From JAPULR01 sp965238215 (lineage in GTDB: Bacteria > Chloroflexota > Dehalococcoidia > Lucifugimonadales > GCA-2712585), in contig OZ250180.1 in the NCBI GenBank assembly GCA_965238215.1, positions 248,001-312,000 of the forward strand: 64,000 bases of DNA, in the 5' to 3' direction. Position numbers and translations under genes: made by a program. This document shows positions 33,970-42,721 of the stretch, in pieces; positions within the stretch are counted from its first letter, which is position 1; every line of letters starts with the position of its first letter. The notes below the pieces were generated by a model. It was not told where the DNA came from. It saw only the letters and a program-made list of their open reading frames with translations, and searched no databases.

Positions 33970-34140
33970 TTTATCCGCAACCAGTTCCTTAAACTTGACC
34001 GACTTGGTTGTAAGAAGTTGTACAAGGGTGTCACGATAGGGATGTGGTTTGTCACGGTTGTTATACCACCACTCCAAATCGGATTAGCAGCACCGAAGAT
34101 GCTTCACACTGACATAAGGATATACTCCGATGATAGAGCG
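33970..34140 (-). pseudogene. Decayed reading frame of unknown origin
   Basis: The minus strand reads SIIGVYPYVSVKHLRCC, a stop codon (TAA), then SDLEWWYNNRDKPHPYRD and TLVQLLTTKSVKFKELVADK. The amino-acid composition and charge pattern look like real protein rather than a random frame, but one in-frame stop and no start make it a remnant. It lies between the CAP lipoprotein and the deacetylase gene, inside the segment bounded by the direct repeats. Family not identified. Confidence 0.35.
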
Positions 34141-34176
34141 TTTCCCCAAATGCTTGTCTTTTTCCTAGAGAGGTGA

Positions 34177-34462
34177 CCCTTGCTTGAACCGAATAGATCC
34201 CCCTACGCCCCCATAATCGACCGCCCCGTGGTCCGTTGGCCGGGCAACGCCCGCGTCGCCCTCTGGGTGACGCCCAACATTGAGTTCAAGGACTTCATGC
34301 CCGAACCCAACTTCGGCCAGAGCTTCTACCGCACATCCTACAACCGGACGCCCCTGCCCGACGTGATGACCTACGGCAGCCACGACTACGGCAACCGGGT
34401 CTGCTTCTGGCGGATGCTGGAGGTCTTCGACCAGCACAAAATCAAGTGCACCGTTTCCCTCA
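34177..34462. repeat. Direct repeat copy B (5' part of deacetylase gene)
   Basis: Second copy of the 286-bp direct repeat (see 31726-32011); here it continues into the complete gene. Confidence 0.85.
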
Positions 34463-35100
34463 ACGAAGGAGTCCTCGACCTCTTTCCCGAAATTCGCGAC
34501 GCCATGGTCAAGCGGGACTACGACTACATGTCCCACGGCATCTTCAACAACCGCTACCTCAACCACTTCTCCATCGACGAGGAACGGGCCTTCTTCAGGG
34601 ACTGCGTTGACTCCCTGTACCGGCACACGGGCAAGAAGCTCAAGGGGATGCTGACCCCCGGCGTCTCCCCTACCGCGAACACCCCCGATCTGATGGCCGA
34701 GGCGGGCCTCATTTACAACGCCGACTGGGGACACGACGACCAACCCTTCCCCATGAACGTCAAGTCGGGCCGTCTCGTCACCATGCCCTACAACCTGGAC
34801 CTGAACGACGGCACGTTCAACCGGTTTGGCTGCCCGCCGGAGTATTGGGCCCAGTGCCTGAAAGACCAGTTCGACGTGATGTACGCCGAAGGAGAGCATA
34901 ACGCCACCCAGATGTGCGTCTCCCTGCATCCCGCCCTCACCGGCCACCCCAGCCGCATCGACCATCTGAACGACGCACTCTCTTACATGCTGTCCCACGA
35001 AGGCGTCTGGCAAGCCACCGCCGACGAAATCGTCGAGCACTACATGGACAACTACTACGACGAAATGGTCGCCCACCTAAAGGAACGGGAGTACCGGTAG
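34180..35100 (+). CDS. NodB-fold polysaccharide deacetylase / PuuE-like hydrolase C
   Basis: A 306-residue full-length paralog of the protein at 27442 (SPYAPIIDRPVVRWPGNARV; RDYDYMSHGIFNNRYLNHFS; AEAGLIYNADWGHDDQPFPM; CVSLHPALTGHPSRIDHLND). No signal peptide. TTG start with AGAGAGGTGA upstream, as in the truncated copy at 31729. More similar to hydrolase A than to B. Likely arose by duplication of the 27442 gene. Confidence 0.87.
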   Translation: MLEPNRSPYAPIIDRPVVRWPGNARVALWVTPNIEFKDFMPEPNFGQSFYRTSYNRTPLPDVMTYGSHDYGNRVCFWRMLEVFDQHKIKCTVSLNEGVLDLFPEIRDAMVKRDYDYMSHGIFNNRYLNHFSIDEERAFFRDCVDSLYRHTGKKLKGMLTPGVSPTANTPDLMAEAGLIYNADWGHDDQPFPMNVKSGRLVTMPYNLDLNDGTFNRFGCPPEYWAQCLKDQFDVMYAEGEHNATQMCVSLHPALTGHPSRIDHLNDALSYMLSHEGVWQATADEIVEHYMDNYYDEMVAHLKEREYR

Positions 35101-35112
35101 GCCAAACCCGCC

Positions 35113-35141
35113 ATGTCATTCTGAGAGATAGCGAAGAATCT
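35113..35141. repeat. Dispersed 28-bp intergenic repeat, copy 1
   Basis: ATGTCATTCTGAGAGATAGC then GAAGAATCT. A diverged second copy with the same ends is at 46564-46591. Both are intergenic and the core is weakly palindromic. Confidence 0.5.
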
Positions 35142-35163
35142 CGTTGCCTACGTTCAACTATCC

Positions 35164-36057
35164 CTAAATCTCCGCAAAATAATTCTCGTCCAGCTTCTTA
35201 ATAGCGTAGATCTGCTCTGTAATCACTCCCACGTCCCTATCAATCATCAGCGCCGCCAATTCCTTGCCGTCTATCAGCAGGACGGTCTGGTTGCCCTGAG
35301 AAATTGTTGTTGCAGTGCCCTTTGCGGATTTGGTGAAATGCGATGTAGTTACGAAAACTCCCTTTGCTGCTCCTCTGACTTGGAGACTGCCAGAGAAATT
35401 TCGAATCTCCCCGGCTCCCACAGATTGACGCCACCTCTTGGCCTGGACGTAAACCTTCTCTAGCCCCAAGGCGTCCTGGTTGATAATCACATCAACTCCG
35501 TCGTCCCCGCTTCGTCCAACCACGTCCCCTTTTCCGTAACCAAGCGCTTCAAGCAGCGTTAGCGCCAAGCGTTCAAAGCCATCAGGTGGCATGTCAAGCA
35601 AACTGTTTAACAGGTCGCCAATCAGTTTCTCTCTCATAATGCGGTGTCCGTCCTCTATCTTCTCTAGCGGGTCTTCCGCTAGGTCATCATCATCTGGAGT
35701 TGGAGGAACAGGTTGGAATTCCCCGGTTCTCCTCTGTTTAATCAATGCGTTCAGCATGCTAGGGCCTATTCGACCATTGTGCGTTTGAAGTAGTTCCCTA
35801 CCGGCCTTGGAAATTTTGTATTGTCCCTTGCGTGGACGATCCAGTAGACCGCCTCTCAAAAGTTCTGTCATCGCGAATCCCATTTTTGTCATTATCTTGG
35901 AAGCGTTGGTAGATGTCCGCTCCTGAAGATCATTCTCAGTCAGATTCAGACGGTCGATTATCCCCTCTCTGAACTTACTATGGGTAAACAAACCTGAGCC
36001 GGACGCTGCAATTTCAAGTAACGGTCTGTTTAGTTCAGACTGGCTTGGTACAGCCAT
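35164..36057 (-). CDS. Mrr-type restriction endonuclease
   Basis: A 297-residue protein with an N-terminal winged-helix Mrr_N domain (about 1-95, QSELNRPLLEIAASGSGLFT; KGQYKISKAGRELLQ) and a C-terminal PD-(D/E)XK Mrr catalytic domain (about 165-280): MPPDGFERLALTLLEALGYG, DDGVDVIINQDALGLEKVYV and QAKRW (Asp, Gln, Lys). Mrr enzymes cut DNA carrying foreign methylation. AAGGAGGG places the start at 36057, not at 36141. No modification gene is adjacent, as expected for type IV. Confidence 0.88.
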   Translation of the reverse strand: MAVPSQSELNRPLLEIAASGSGLFTHSKFREGIIDRLNLTENDLQERTSTNASKIMTKMGFAMTELLRGGLLDRPRKGQYKISKAGRELLQTHNGRIGPSMLNALIKQRRTGEFQPVPPTPDDDDLAEDPLEKIEDGHRIMREKLIGDLLNSLLDMPPDGFERLALTLLEALGYGKGDVVGRSGDDGVDVIINQDALGLEKVYVQAKRWRQSVGAGEIRNFSGSLQVRGAAKGVFVTTSHFTKSAKGTATTISQGNQTVLLIDGKELAALMIDRDVGVITEQIYAIKKLDENYFAEI

Positions 36058-36130
36058 ATGCCTTCCCTCCTTAGTTTTCCAACGCGCCCTCATCTTAAAC
36101 CTCCACCCATCCTGCCGCAAACGCCCTTTG

Positions 36131-36160
36131 TTGACTACCAACCAAATTCACGGATATCAT
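36131..36160 (+). promoter_or_regulatory. Promoter of the second DUF1800-NHL operon
   Basis: TTGACT (36131-36136), 18-bp spacer, TATCAT (36155-36160), 31 bp before the ATG at 36192. Confidence 0.68.
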
Positions 36161-36191
36161 TGGGGAAATCCTGCACCAAGAGGACAAAAGC

Positions 36192-37607
36192 ATGGCGAAC
36201 AATGACATTGCACTTATGGCACACCTGATGCGGCGAGCCGGCTTCGGCGCAGACAGAGACGAACTGGAGTGCCGCGTAGCCAAAGGCTACGATGCCACCG
36301 TCGAAGAGCTCCTGGAACCGGAGGCCAACGGCATCCCACCCCTCGACACCGACGAGCTTTTCCGCATGACTCCCGGTTTCAAGGTTCCCGCCAACCCGTC
36401 AAACATGTGCGGCTACTGGATGTACCGCTTCATCAACACCCCTCGCCCGCTGGAGGAGAAGGTCGCCCTCCTGTGGCACCACGTCTTCGCCACGGCAAAC
36501 TCCAAGCTCAACAACCCCCTCGTGATGACCCTCCAGATTGACATGTTCCGCGATCTCGGCATGGGCGACTATCGTACCCTGCTCGTGGAAATCGCCAAGA
36601 ATCCTGCCATGATCTTCTGGCTCGACAACAACGAGAACCACAAGGACGCCCCCAACGAGAACTGGGGCCGAGAACTTCTGGAGCTCTTCTCCATGGGACA
36701 GGGCAACTACACCGAGGACGACGTCAAGGAGTGCGCCCGCGCCTTCACCGGCTGGACCATCGGCGACACCCTCCCCGGCGTCCTCTACAACCGCTTCCCC
36801 TGGGAGTTCAAATACGATCCTGACGACCACGACGACGGCGAGAAGGTTTTCCTGGGCGAGCGGGGCCGGTTCAACGGCGAGGACGTCATTGACATCATCC
36901 TCAAACATCCGGCAACCGCCAGGTTCGTTGCCCGCCACCTGTACAACTTCTTCGTAGCCGACGAAATACAGGTGCCAAGCTGGAATGACGAGCCACCCAG
37001 GGACCCCGAGGCCATCGCCATCCTATCCGATGCCCTGGTCTCTTCCGACTACAACATCCGCGAGACCCTGCGGGTCCTGTTCAACTCCGACTTCTTCAAG
37101 GACGAAAGCGTCTGGTTCGCCAAGGTCAAGAGTCCCACCGAACTCGTTGTCAGCACTATGAAGATGACCCACGACTTCAAGGACTACCGTCCCGGCATGT
37201 TCGAGATAGGCATGGAGCCGGGCATCCAGGGACAGGATATCCTCAACCCGCCAAGCGTGGAGGGCTGGCACACCGGCCAGGAATGGATTGACAGCGGCGC
37301 CCTCCTGCAGCGAATCAACTTCGCCGCCGACAGGATTGGCGACCCCAATCTCCCCGGCGTCCAGAACATCGTCGAAAGACTCTCTCGACAGGGTACGCTT
37401 TCACCGTCGGAACTCGTCGACGGCTGCCTGGACCTGTTGGGCCCCATGAGCATAGACGAAGGCACCCGCAGCCAGCTTATCGAACACGCCTCCCCCCAGG
37501 GAGACCTGCACCGGGGCGGTACGGAGGAGGAGCACGTGGCCTTCGCCAACCATGTAGCCAACATGCTGAAGCTCATCACCTCCTGCCGGGAATACCAGCT
37601 GGCGTGA
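36192..37607 (+). CDS. DUF1800 family protein
   Basis: A 471-residue paralog of the protein at 22387-23823. It opens with DIALMAHLMRRAGFGADRDE and has LLWHHVFATANSKLNNPL, NENWGRELLELFSMGQGNYT, ECARAFTGWTIGD and PPSVEGWHTGQEWID. As in the first copy there is no signal peptide. It heads an operon of DUF1800, two NHL propellers and an SDR (gaps of 46, 50 and 37 bp). Function unknown; conserved pairing suggests it acts with the propeller. Confidence 0.9.
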   Translation: MANNDIALMAHLMRRAGFGADRDELECRVAKGYDATVEELLEPEANGIPPLDTDELFRMTPGFKVPANPSNMCGYWMYRFINTPRPLEEKVALLWHHVFATANSKLNNPLVMTLQIDMFRDLGMGDYRTLLVEIAKNPAMIFWLDNNENHKDAPNENWGRELLELFSMGQGNYTEDDVKECARAFTGWTIGDTLPGVLYNRFPWEFKYDPDDHDDGEKVFLGERGRFNGEDVIDIILKHPATARFVARHLYNFFVADEIQVPSWNDEPPRDPEAIAILSDALVSSDYNIRETLRVLFNSDFFKDESVWFAKVKSPTELVVSTMKMTHDFKDYRPGMFEIGMEPGIQGQDILNPPSVEGWHTGQEWIDSGALLQRINFAADRIGDPNLPGVQNIVERLSRQGTLSPSELVDGCLDLLGPMSIDEGTRSQLIEHASPQGDLHRGGTEEEHVAFANHVANMLKLITSCREYQLA

Positions 37608-37653
37608 CATACCTGTATCCCATAAGGCAACACCCCTAAATCTAGGAGAAAAA

Positions 37654-38652
37654 ATGGAAGCAACCACCATTCGCGGCCGAAAGTTTAGCTACAGCCACAC
37701 CCTTGGCAATTTGACCATATTCCGCTATCCCGTTGACGTGGGACTCGACGCAGACAACAACGTTTACGTGGTCAACCGGGGCCACGACGGCGATTGGATC
37801 TTCGGCGTCAACAAGATGACCCTGGACGAAGACGAGATAGGCAGGTTCGGCGGCGAAGGCGATACCGACGGCCGATTCCGCTGGCCTACGTCCATAGTCA
37901 TAGACAGCCAGGGCTTAGCTTACGTGGCCGACGAATGGCACAACCGCATCTCCATCTTCGACACAACCGTTGACTTCAACGGCGGGGATGTGGCAGAGCG
38001 GAACTTCCTGCGTAAGTGGGGAGTCGGCGGCTCCGAACCGGGCCAGCTTGGCGCGCCCGCAGGCATGGTCCTCGACGCCAGCGAGGACTTGTACATCACC
38101 GAGCAGGGCAACAATCGGGTGTCCAAGTTCACCCGCGAAGGCGAGTTCCTGATGACCTTCGGCAGCCCCGGCTCCGATCCCGGCCAGTTCAACAAGCCTT
38201 GGGGAATAACCATCGACAGCGATGGCAGCCTCTACGTAGCCGATTGGAACAACCACCGGATTCAGAAGTTCACGGCGGAGGGGCAATACCTCGCGACCAT
38301 CGGCGAACCGGGCACCGGCCCCGGCAAGCTGCGCCGCCCCAGCGACGTGGCCGTCGACGCCGACGGGGACATTTACGTTACCGACTGGGGCCAGAGCAAG
38401 GTGGAGATATACGACGCCGACGGCGAGCATCTGACCACCCTCTACGGAGACCACGACAAGCTCTCCCCTCGCAGCGTTCAGTACCTGGATTTGAACACGG
38501 TCGATGGCGAAAAGCGTAAATTGGTTACCAACTTCGAGCCGGAGCGTTACTTCGATACCCCCACCGCCGTCGAGGTGGACCGCGAAGGCCGCATCATCAT
38601 CGCCGACAACATCCGCCTGCGCCTCCAGGTCTACCGCAAGGAGATGGAGTAG
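37654..38652 (+). CDS. NHL-repeat beta-propeller protein
   Basis: A 332-residue six-blade NHL protein: FRWPTSIVIDSQGLAYVADE, GAPAGMVLDASEDLYITEQG, NKPWGITIDSDGSLYVADWN and RRPSDVAVDADGDIYVTDWG. It opens MEATTIRGRKFSYSHTLGN with no export signal. About 70-75 percent identical by eye to the next gene, a tandem duplication. AGGAG ribosome site upstream. Partner of the DUF1800 protein. Confidence 0.87.
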   Translation: MEATTIRGRKFSYSHTLGNLTIFRYPVDVGLDADNNVYVVNRGHDGDWIFGVNKMTLDEDEIGRFGGEGDTDGRFRWPTSIVIDSQGLAYVADEWHNRISIFDTTVDFNGGDVAERNFLRKWGVGGSEPGQLGAPAGMVLDASEDLYITEQGNNRVSKFTREGEFLMTFGSPGSDPGQFNKPWGITIDSDGSLYVADWNNHRIQKFTAEGQYLATIGEPGTGPGKLRRPSDVAVDADGDIYVTDWGQSKVEIYDADGEHLTTLYGDHDKLSPRSVQYLDLNTVDGEKRKLVTNFEPERYFDTPTAVEVDREGRIIIADNIRLRLQVYRKEME

Positions 38653-38702
38653 AGCGCCAGGCGCGACGCCGCCTTCCCTCCCTCCATGACACGATACCCC
38701 AA

Positions 38703-39713
38703 GTGAAACAACCGGTGGAAGCAACAACCGTCCGCGGCAGGCAGTTCAGCTACAGCCACACCATCGGCAACGCCGCCATATTCTGCTACCCCGTTCACAT
38801 GAGCCTGGACTCTAACAACTGCCTCTACGTGGTGAACCGGGGTCACGACGGCGACTGGGTCTTCGGCATCAACAAGATTACCGTTGACGAAGACGAGATA
38901 GGGAAGTTCGGCGGCGACGGCGAAACAGACGGCCGCTTCGTCTGGCCCACCGCCATCGCAGTCGACAGCCAGGGTTTGGCCTATGTCGCCGACGAGTGGC
39001 TCAACCGCATTTCCGTCTTCGATACCACCGTTGAGTTCAACGGCGAGGATATCGAGGAGAAGAACTTCCTCCGCAAGTGGGGCGTCGGCGGCTCTAGACC
39101 GGGACAACTTGGCGCGCCGGCGGGTATGGCCCTCGACTGCAACGAGGACCTGTACATCACGGAACAGGGCAATCATCGGGTATCCAAATTTACCCGCGAC
39201 AGCGAGTTCCTGATGAACTTCGGCGGCCCAGGCGCCGCGCCGGGCCAGTTCAACAAGCCCTGGGGCATAACCGTCGACGGGCGAGGCAGCGTCTACGTGG
39301 CGGATTGGGGCAACCACCGGATTCAGAAGTTCACGTCCGAGGGCGAATTCCTGCGAGTCATCGGCGAACCCGGCAGCGGCCCCGGTAAGCTGCACCGCCC
39401 CAGCGACGTGGCAGTCGACGCCGACGGGGACGTCTATGTCACCGATTGGGGTCAAGACAAGGTGGAGGTCTACGACGCCGACGGCAGGCATCTAACCACC
39501 TTCTACGGAGACTCCCAAGAACTTTCACCCCGTGGCGTGGAATACCTACGTCTGAACTTGGCCGACAACGAGAAGCGGCGGTTGGTGACAAACTTCGAAC
39601 CGGAATACCGCTTCACCCTGCCCACGGGTGTCGAGGTTGACGGCAAGGGACGCATCTTCGTCGTCGACAACATCCGCTTTCGCCTCCAGGTCTACCGGAA
39701 GGAGATGAAGTAG
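38703..39713 (+). CDS. NHL-repeat beta-propeller protein (tandem duplicate)
   Basis: A 336-residue tandem paralog of the preceding NHL gene with the same blade order and the same ending (RLQVYRKEM). It opens MKQPVEATTVRGRQFSYSHT from a GTG start at 38703. The surface loops between blades differ most. It keeps codirectional spacing with the DUF1800 operon and an SDR downstream. Confidence 0.85.
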   Translation: MKQPVEATTVRGRQFSYSHTIGNAAIFCYPVHMSLDSNNCLYVVNRGHDGDWVFGINKITVDEDEIGKFGGDGETDGRFVWPTAIAVDSQGLAYVADEWLNRISVFDTTVEFNGEDIEEKNFLRKWGVGGSRPGQLGAPAGMALDCNEDLYITEQGNHRVSKFTRDSEFLMNFGGPGAAPGQFNKPWGITVDGRGSVYVADWGNHRIQKFTSEGEFLRVIGEPGSGPGKLHRPSDVAVDADGDVYVTDWGQDKVEVYDADGRHLTTFYGDSQELSPRGVEYLRLNLADNEKRRLVTNFEPEYRFTLPTGVEVDGKGRIFVVDNIRFRLQVYRKEMK

Positions 39714-39750
39714 CCGGCGCTTTTGCGCTAGCAGGCTTCAAAGTCGAGCA

Positions 39751-40527
39751 ATGAACATAGAATTCAGCGGTAAGACCGCCCTGGTAACCGGCGCCGCCCA
39801 CGGCATCGGTCGAGCCATCGTCCACGGCCTCGCCGCCTCAGGGGCCCATGTGTGGGCCAGCGACATTCTGCCTGACGTCCTTCAAGAAACCGTAGACACC
39901 GCCCAACCTCAGAGGGGCGGCAGCGTCCATTCTTCAGTCACCGATGTTTCCGACTCGGCGGCGATTTCAGCCCTGGTCGAGAAAGCCTCGGCTAGCAGCG
40001 GCCGGGTGGACATCCTCGTCCACAGCGCCGGCGGTACCATCGGACAGGCGGGCCAGCCCCTGGAGGCCGTTACTCTGGAGCAGTGGCAAGCCATCTTCGA
40101 TGTGAATCTCAAGGGGGCCTTCATCTGCTCTCAAGCCGTTGCCCCGGGCATGAAGCAGGCCGGCGCGGGCAGAATCCTCATCATTTCCAGCGGCGCCGGC
40201 TTGGGCGTGAGCCTAACGGGTATCCAGGCCTACGCCTCAGCCAAGGCGGGACAGATAGGCTTGGTTCGGCAGTTGGCCCACGAGTTGGGACCCTTCGGCA
40301 TAACCGTCAACAGCGTCGCGCCGGGTTTCATCCGCTCCAACCCCACCACCGAACTGCAGTGGGAGGCGATGGGACCGGAGGGCCAGCGGAGGTTGATGGA
40401 GAGCATTCCGGTGAAGCGCCCCGGCAGGCCCGAAGACATCGCCAATGCGGTGATGTTCCTGGTCTCCGACTACGCCGGCTACATCAGCGGGCAGACCCTG
40501 TCGGTCAACGGCGGCCCCCGCCGCTAA
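39751..40527 (+). CDS. Short-chain dehydrogenase/reductase
   Basis: A 258-residue classical SDR: cofactor loop TGAAHGIGRAI, NVKG-equivalent FDVNLKGAFICSQAVA, catalytic Ser in ISSGAGLGVSLTG, Tyr-Lys in AYASAKAG, and the C-terminal block YISGQTLSVNGGPRR. Reduces or oxidises a small alcohol or ketone with NAD(P). Likely cotranscribed with the upstream DUF1800-NHL genes (37-bp gap). Substrate unknown. Confidence 0.92.
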   Translation: MNIEFSGKTALVTGAAHGIGRAIVHGLAASGAHVWASDILPDVLQETVDTAQPQRGGSVHSSVTDVSDSAAISALVEKASASSGRVDILVHSAGGTIGQAGQPLEAVTLEQWQAIFDVNLKGAFICSQAVAPGMKQAGAGRILIISSGAGLGVSLTGIQAYASAKAGQIGLVRQLAHELGPFGITVNSVAPGFIRSNPTTELQWEAMGPEGQRRLMESIPVKRPGRPEDIANAVMFLVSDYAGYISGQTLSVNGGPRR

Positions 40528-40543
40528 ACTAACCGGCTAGCCC

Positions 40544-41695
40544 CTAATCTCCGTCGAAAAGGGCAGAGATTCGCTCCCCGACTATTTTCTCTTCGCCGTC
40601 TCGCAGGCCGAAGACGTGGATGGCTATGAAGTCCTCCCCGTCTTTCACTCGCGTCCAAATGGGCGGGTCCCCCTCTTTCAGAGCGGCGACAACGTCGTGG
40701 TTGGTCTTGCCCGCCACCGCCGCGTCTACGTCGATCCGCACCCCGAAGGGCTGGTGACCTATGACGTTCTCCATGATAGTCACGTTAAGCCCCTGAATCC
40801 GCAGCAGAGGCGCCTGTATCGTCCGGCACTGACCCTCCGCCTTCGCCAACCGCTCTTCGTGGTTCATGGTCATCCAGTGACGAACGGCGGCCACGGCGCC
40901 AACAATCTCCTGCCGGTCCACCTTCTGCGGCCTGCCCACGCCCCGGATGCGCCTCCCTTCATAGCCGATAAAGGACTGTAAGGAAAGTTTCCTCATGAAG
41001 TCCTCGCTGCCCAAGGCCAGCCCAACAGACTGCGAAGCGCCCAAATACTTGGCCGCTATGCACTGGAAGGCGGCGCCCATTCGCACGTACTTGCCAAAAT
41101 TCTCCAGCGGGTAAATCTGGCCGGCGGCGTCCACCAGCACCGGCAACCCGTGAGCATTGGCCACGTCCACCGTGTCCTCCAGCGAAAGCGCCTGCGGGTC
41201 CGGCGTCTGCTCCGTGGCCACGTAGTGGACGGCGGCGGTATTCTCGCCGATGGCCTGCTCCAAGTCATCCTTGGTGGTAGCGTCGTCGGAGCCGAACTCC
41301 ACCAGCTTTGCGCCCGCCAGCTCCAGGCACCGGTCGTACCAGTAACGCTGGCGGCGTTGAATTAGAATCTCGTCCTTCATCCCCTCGGTGTTGGGAAGCA
41401 TCTGAATTTTGTCATCGTCGTCACCCGCCAACACCGCAGCGGTGGCCAGGGTAAGGGCGGAACCCGCGCCGGACGTGACGTAGGCCGCTGGAACGTTGAC
41501 CATCTTTGCGATGGCCTCTCCCGCCTTCTCCTCCAATTCCATCAGAGGAATATAGGCGTCGTCGGCCCGATCCATGGCCACCTTCACCTCAGGGATCGGC
41601 GTGGAACCGCCCAGGAGGGTTACGCTGCCGATGGCATTGATAACGGGTTTCGCCCCAAGCTCTTTGTAGATGCTGCCCCAATCCAGGTTTGTCAT
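40544..41695 (-). CDS. SelA-like PLP-dependent enzyme
   Basis: A 383-residue fold-type I PLP enzyme of the SelA/DgaE group (selenocysteine synthase-like and glucosaminate-6-phosphate ammonia-lyase-like). Family blocks: GAKPVINAIGSVTLLGGSTP, AYVTSGAGSALTLATAAVLA, LPVLVDAAGQIYPLENFGKY and the PLP Lys in QCIAAKYLGASQSVGL. No selB, selD or tRNA-Sec gene is present, so selenium transfer is unlikely; a lyase for a hydroxy-amino acid is more probable. AAGGAG and the ATG at 41695 set the start. Confidence 0.84.
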   Translation of the reverse strand: MTNLDWGSIYKELGAKPVINAIGSVTLLGGSTPIPEVKVAMDRADDAYIPLMELEEKAGEAIAKMVNVPAAYVTSGAGSALTLATAAVLAGDDDDKIQMLPNTEGMKDEILIQRRQRYWYDRCLELAGAKLVEFGSDDATTKDDLEQAIGENTAAVHYVATEQTPDPQALSLEDTVDVANAHGLPVLVDAAGQIYPLENFGKYVRMGAAFQCIAAKYLGASQSVGLALGSEDFMRKLSLQSFIGYEGRRIRGVGRPQKVDRQEIVGAVAAVRHWMTMNHEERLAKAEGQCRTIQAPLLRIQGLNVTIMENVIGHQPFGVRIDVDAAVAGKTNHDVVAALKEGDPPIWTRVKDGEDFIAIHVFGLRDGEEKIVGERISALFDGD

Positions 41696-41726
41696 GCTTC
41701 GCTCCTTAACTTGCGTGTCGAAGGGA

Positions 41727-41755
41727 ATGATATATGCTGCCTGCCTGGAGTACAA
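41727..41755 (-). promoter_or_regulatory. Possible promoter of the SelA-like gene
   Basis: Minus-strand TTGTAC (41755-41750), 17-bp spacer, TATCAT (41732-41727), about 31 bp before the start codon. The -35 is weak. Confidence 0.4.
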
Positions 41756-41975
41756 GAATCACTTGGAAGGAGATGGCTCTCCCAGGGTCCGGTTTGAAAT
41801 ATATCAGGAAAACATTTGACCTTGGCAAACACTGGCTATACTGTCCATGGTGGACATGGTAAACAAAGAGAGATGTGCCTCGCCAAAGCAGGGAATCACA
41901 CCCGTACTTGGCGAAAGGTGTCTTTCGCCCAGCCGACCGAAAACTGGACGAGGAGCTGATGAAGGATAACAAGCG

Positions 41976-42239
41976 ATTACCACCTTAGAGAGCCGTTTGG
42001 GAGGTGTTGAGCACCGATTGGGAAACGTTGAGAAGACCTTGGACCGTGTTATTGACCTTCAAGTCCAGATGGTTGATCTACTGAGGGGTCAGCAAGAGCA
42101 GCTTGACCACATGCAACGTAATCTGGAAAGCATGAACAGATTCAACATCCAAACCTGACGGCTGTGGATTCTCATTGCCCGAAAAGCCAACTGGCTTGAT
42201 GAGGACGATTTAAGCAAGTGGGAGCAGGAAGACCTCTAA
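41976..42239 (+). pseudogene. Broken small coiled-coil protein
   Basis: One frame reads TLESRLGGVEHRLGNVEKTL, DRVIDLQVQMVDLLRGQQEQ and LDHMQRNLESMNRFNIQT, then TGA (42156), then continues in frame RLWILIARKANWLDEDDLSK to a TAA at 42237. It is a leucine-rich amphipathic coiled coil. The preceding frame also has a stop (41967), and MKDNKRLPP just upstream (ATG at 41959) is in another frame, suggesting a frameshift. Either a nonsense mutation (CGA to TGA) and an N-terminal frameshift, or a shorter protein from TTG 41997. Confidence 0.5.
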
Positions 42240-42309
42240 TACAAGTGGCGCCCAACAGTAGCGGGGCGCACCTTGGAACAACGCTCTATTGTGGCGTAGC
42301 CGCCTGCGC

Positions 42310-42315
42310 TATAAT
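42310..42315 (+). promoter_or_regulatory. -10 box before the HEPN-like gene
   Basis: Consensus TATAAT, 21 bp before the ATG at 42337. The best -35 (TTGTGG, 42289-42294) is only 15 bp away, so it is weak. The predicted leader of about 15 nt has no Shine-Dalgarno. Confidence 0.45.
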
Positions 42316-42336
42316 ATAAGCATCGATTGAACTGAA

Positions 42337-42717
42337 ATGGTTACACCCGTTGTCACATATCGAGAAGCTAGTCGCCGTCTGCTGGACCAGGCACATACCG
42401 AGTTGACTGCGGGCGACCTGCGCCAAGCGTCGGAGAAAGCTTGGGGAGCCGCTGCCCAGATAGTCAAGGCCGCCGCCCAGTTCCGCACTTGGGATCACGA
42501 CTCCCACCGCGGGCTGTTCCAAGCCGTTAGGCGCTTGACCGAGGAGACGGTCGACCCGGAAATCCACGACCTGTTCATCTTCGCAAACGGTCTCCATACG
42601 AACTTCTACGAAAACACGTTTGGCGTCGACGAGGTTACCCGCTATGTGGTTCGTACGGAGGAGTTCGTCGCCAAGGTAGAGGCCATCCTCAACTCACCTC
42701 CGTCCAACAGCCTATAG
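42337..42717 (+). CDS. PaREP1/HEPN-like protein
   Basis: A 126-residue all-helical protein with the PaREP1/HEPN pattern: a first helix YREASRRLLDQAHTELTAGD, the second helix LRQASEKAWGAAAQIVKAAA, and a late helix with HDLFIFANGLHTNFYENT. HEPN proteins include RNases of toxin modules and nucleotide-binding partners; the RxxxxH motif of RNase HEPNs is not clearly present. Its neighbour upstream is a broken coiled-coil gene and downstream is ctaB, 4 bp away. Confidence 0.65.
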   Translation: MVTPVVTYREASRRLLDQAHTELTAGDLRQASEKAWGAAAQIVKAAAQFRTWDHDSHRGLFQAVRRLTEETVDPEIHDLFIFANGLHTNFYENTFGVDEVTRYVVRTEEFVAKVEAILNSPPSNSL

Positions 42718-42721
42718 TGTC

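Noticed and set aside
40544..41695. Selenocysteine synthase (selA) identity
   Set aside because: SelA-like fold but no other selenoprotein machinery in the window and divergence from canonical SelA; kept as SelA-like only.
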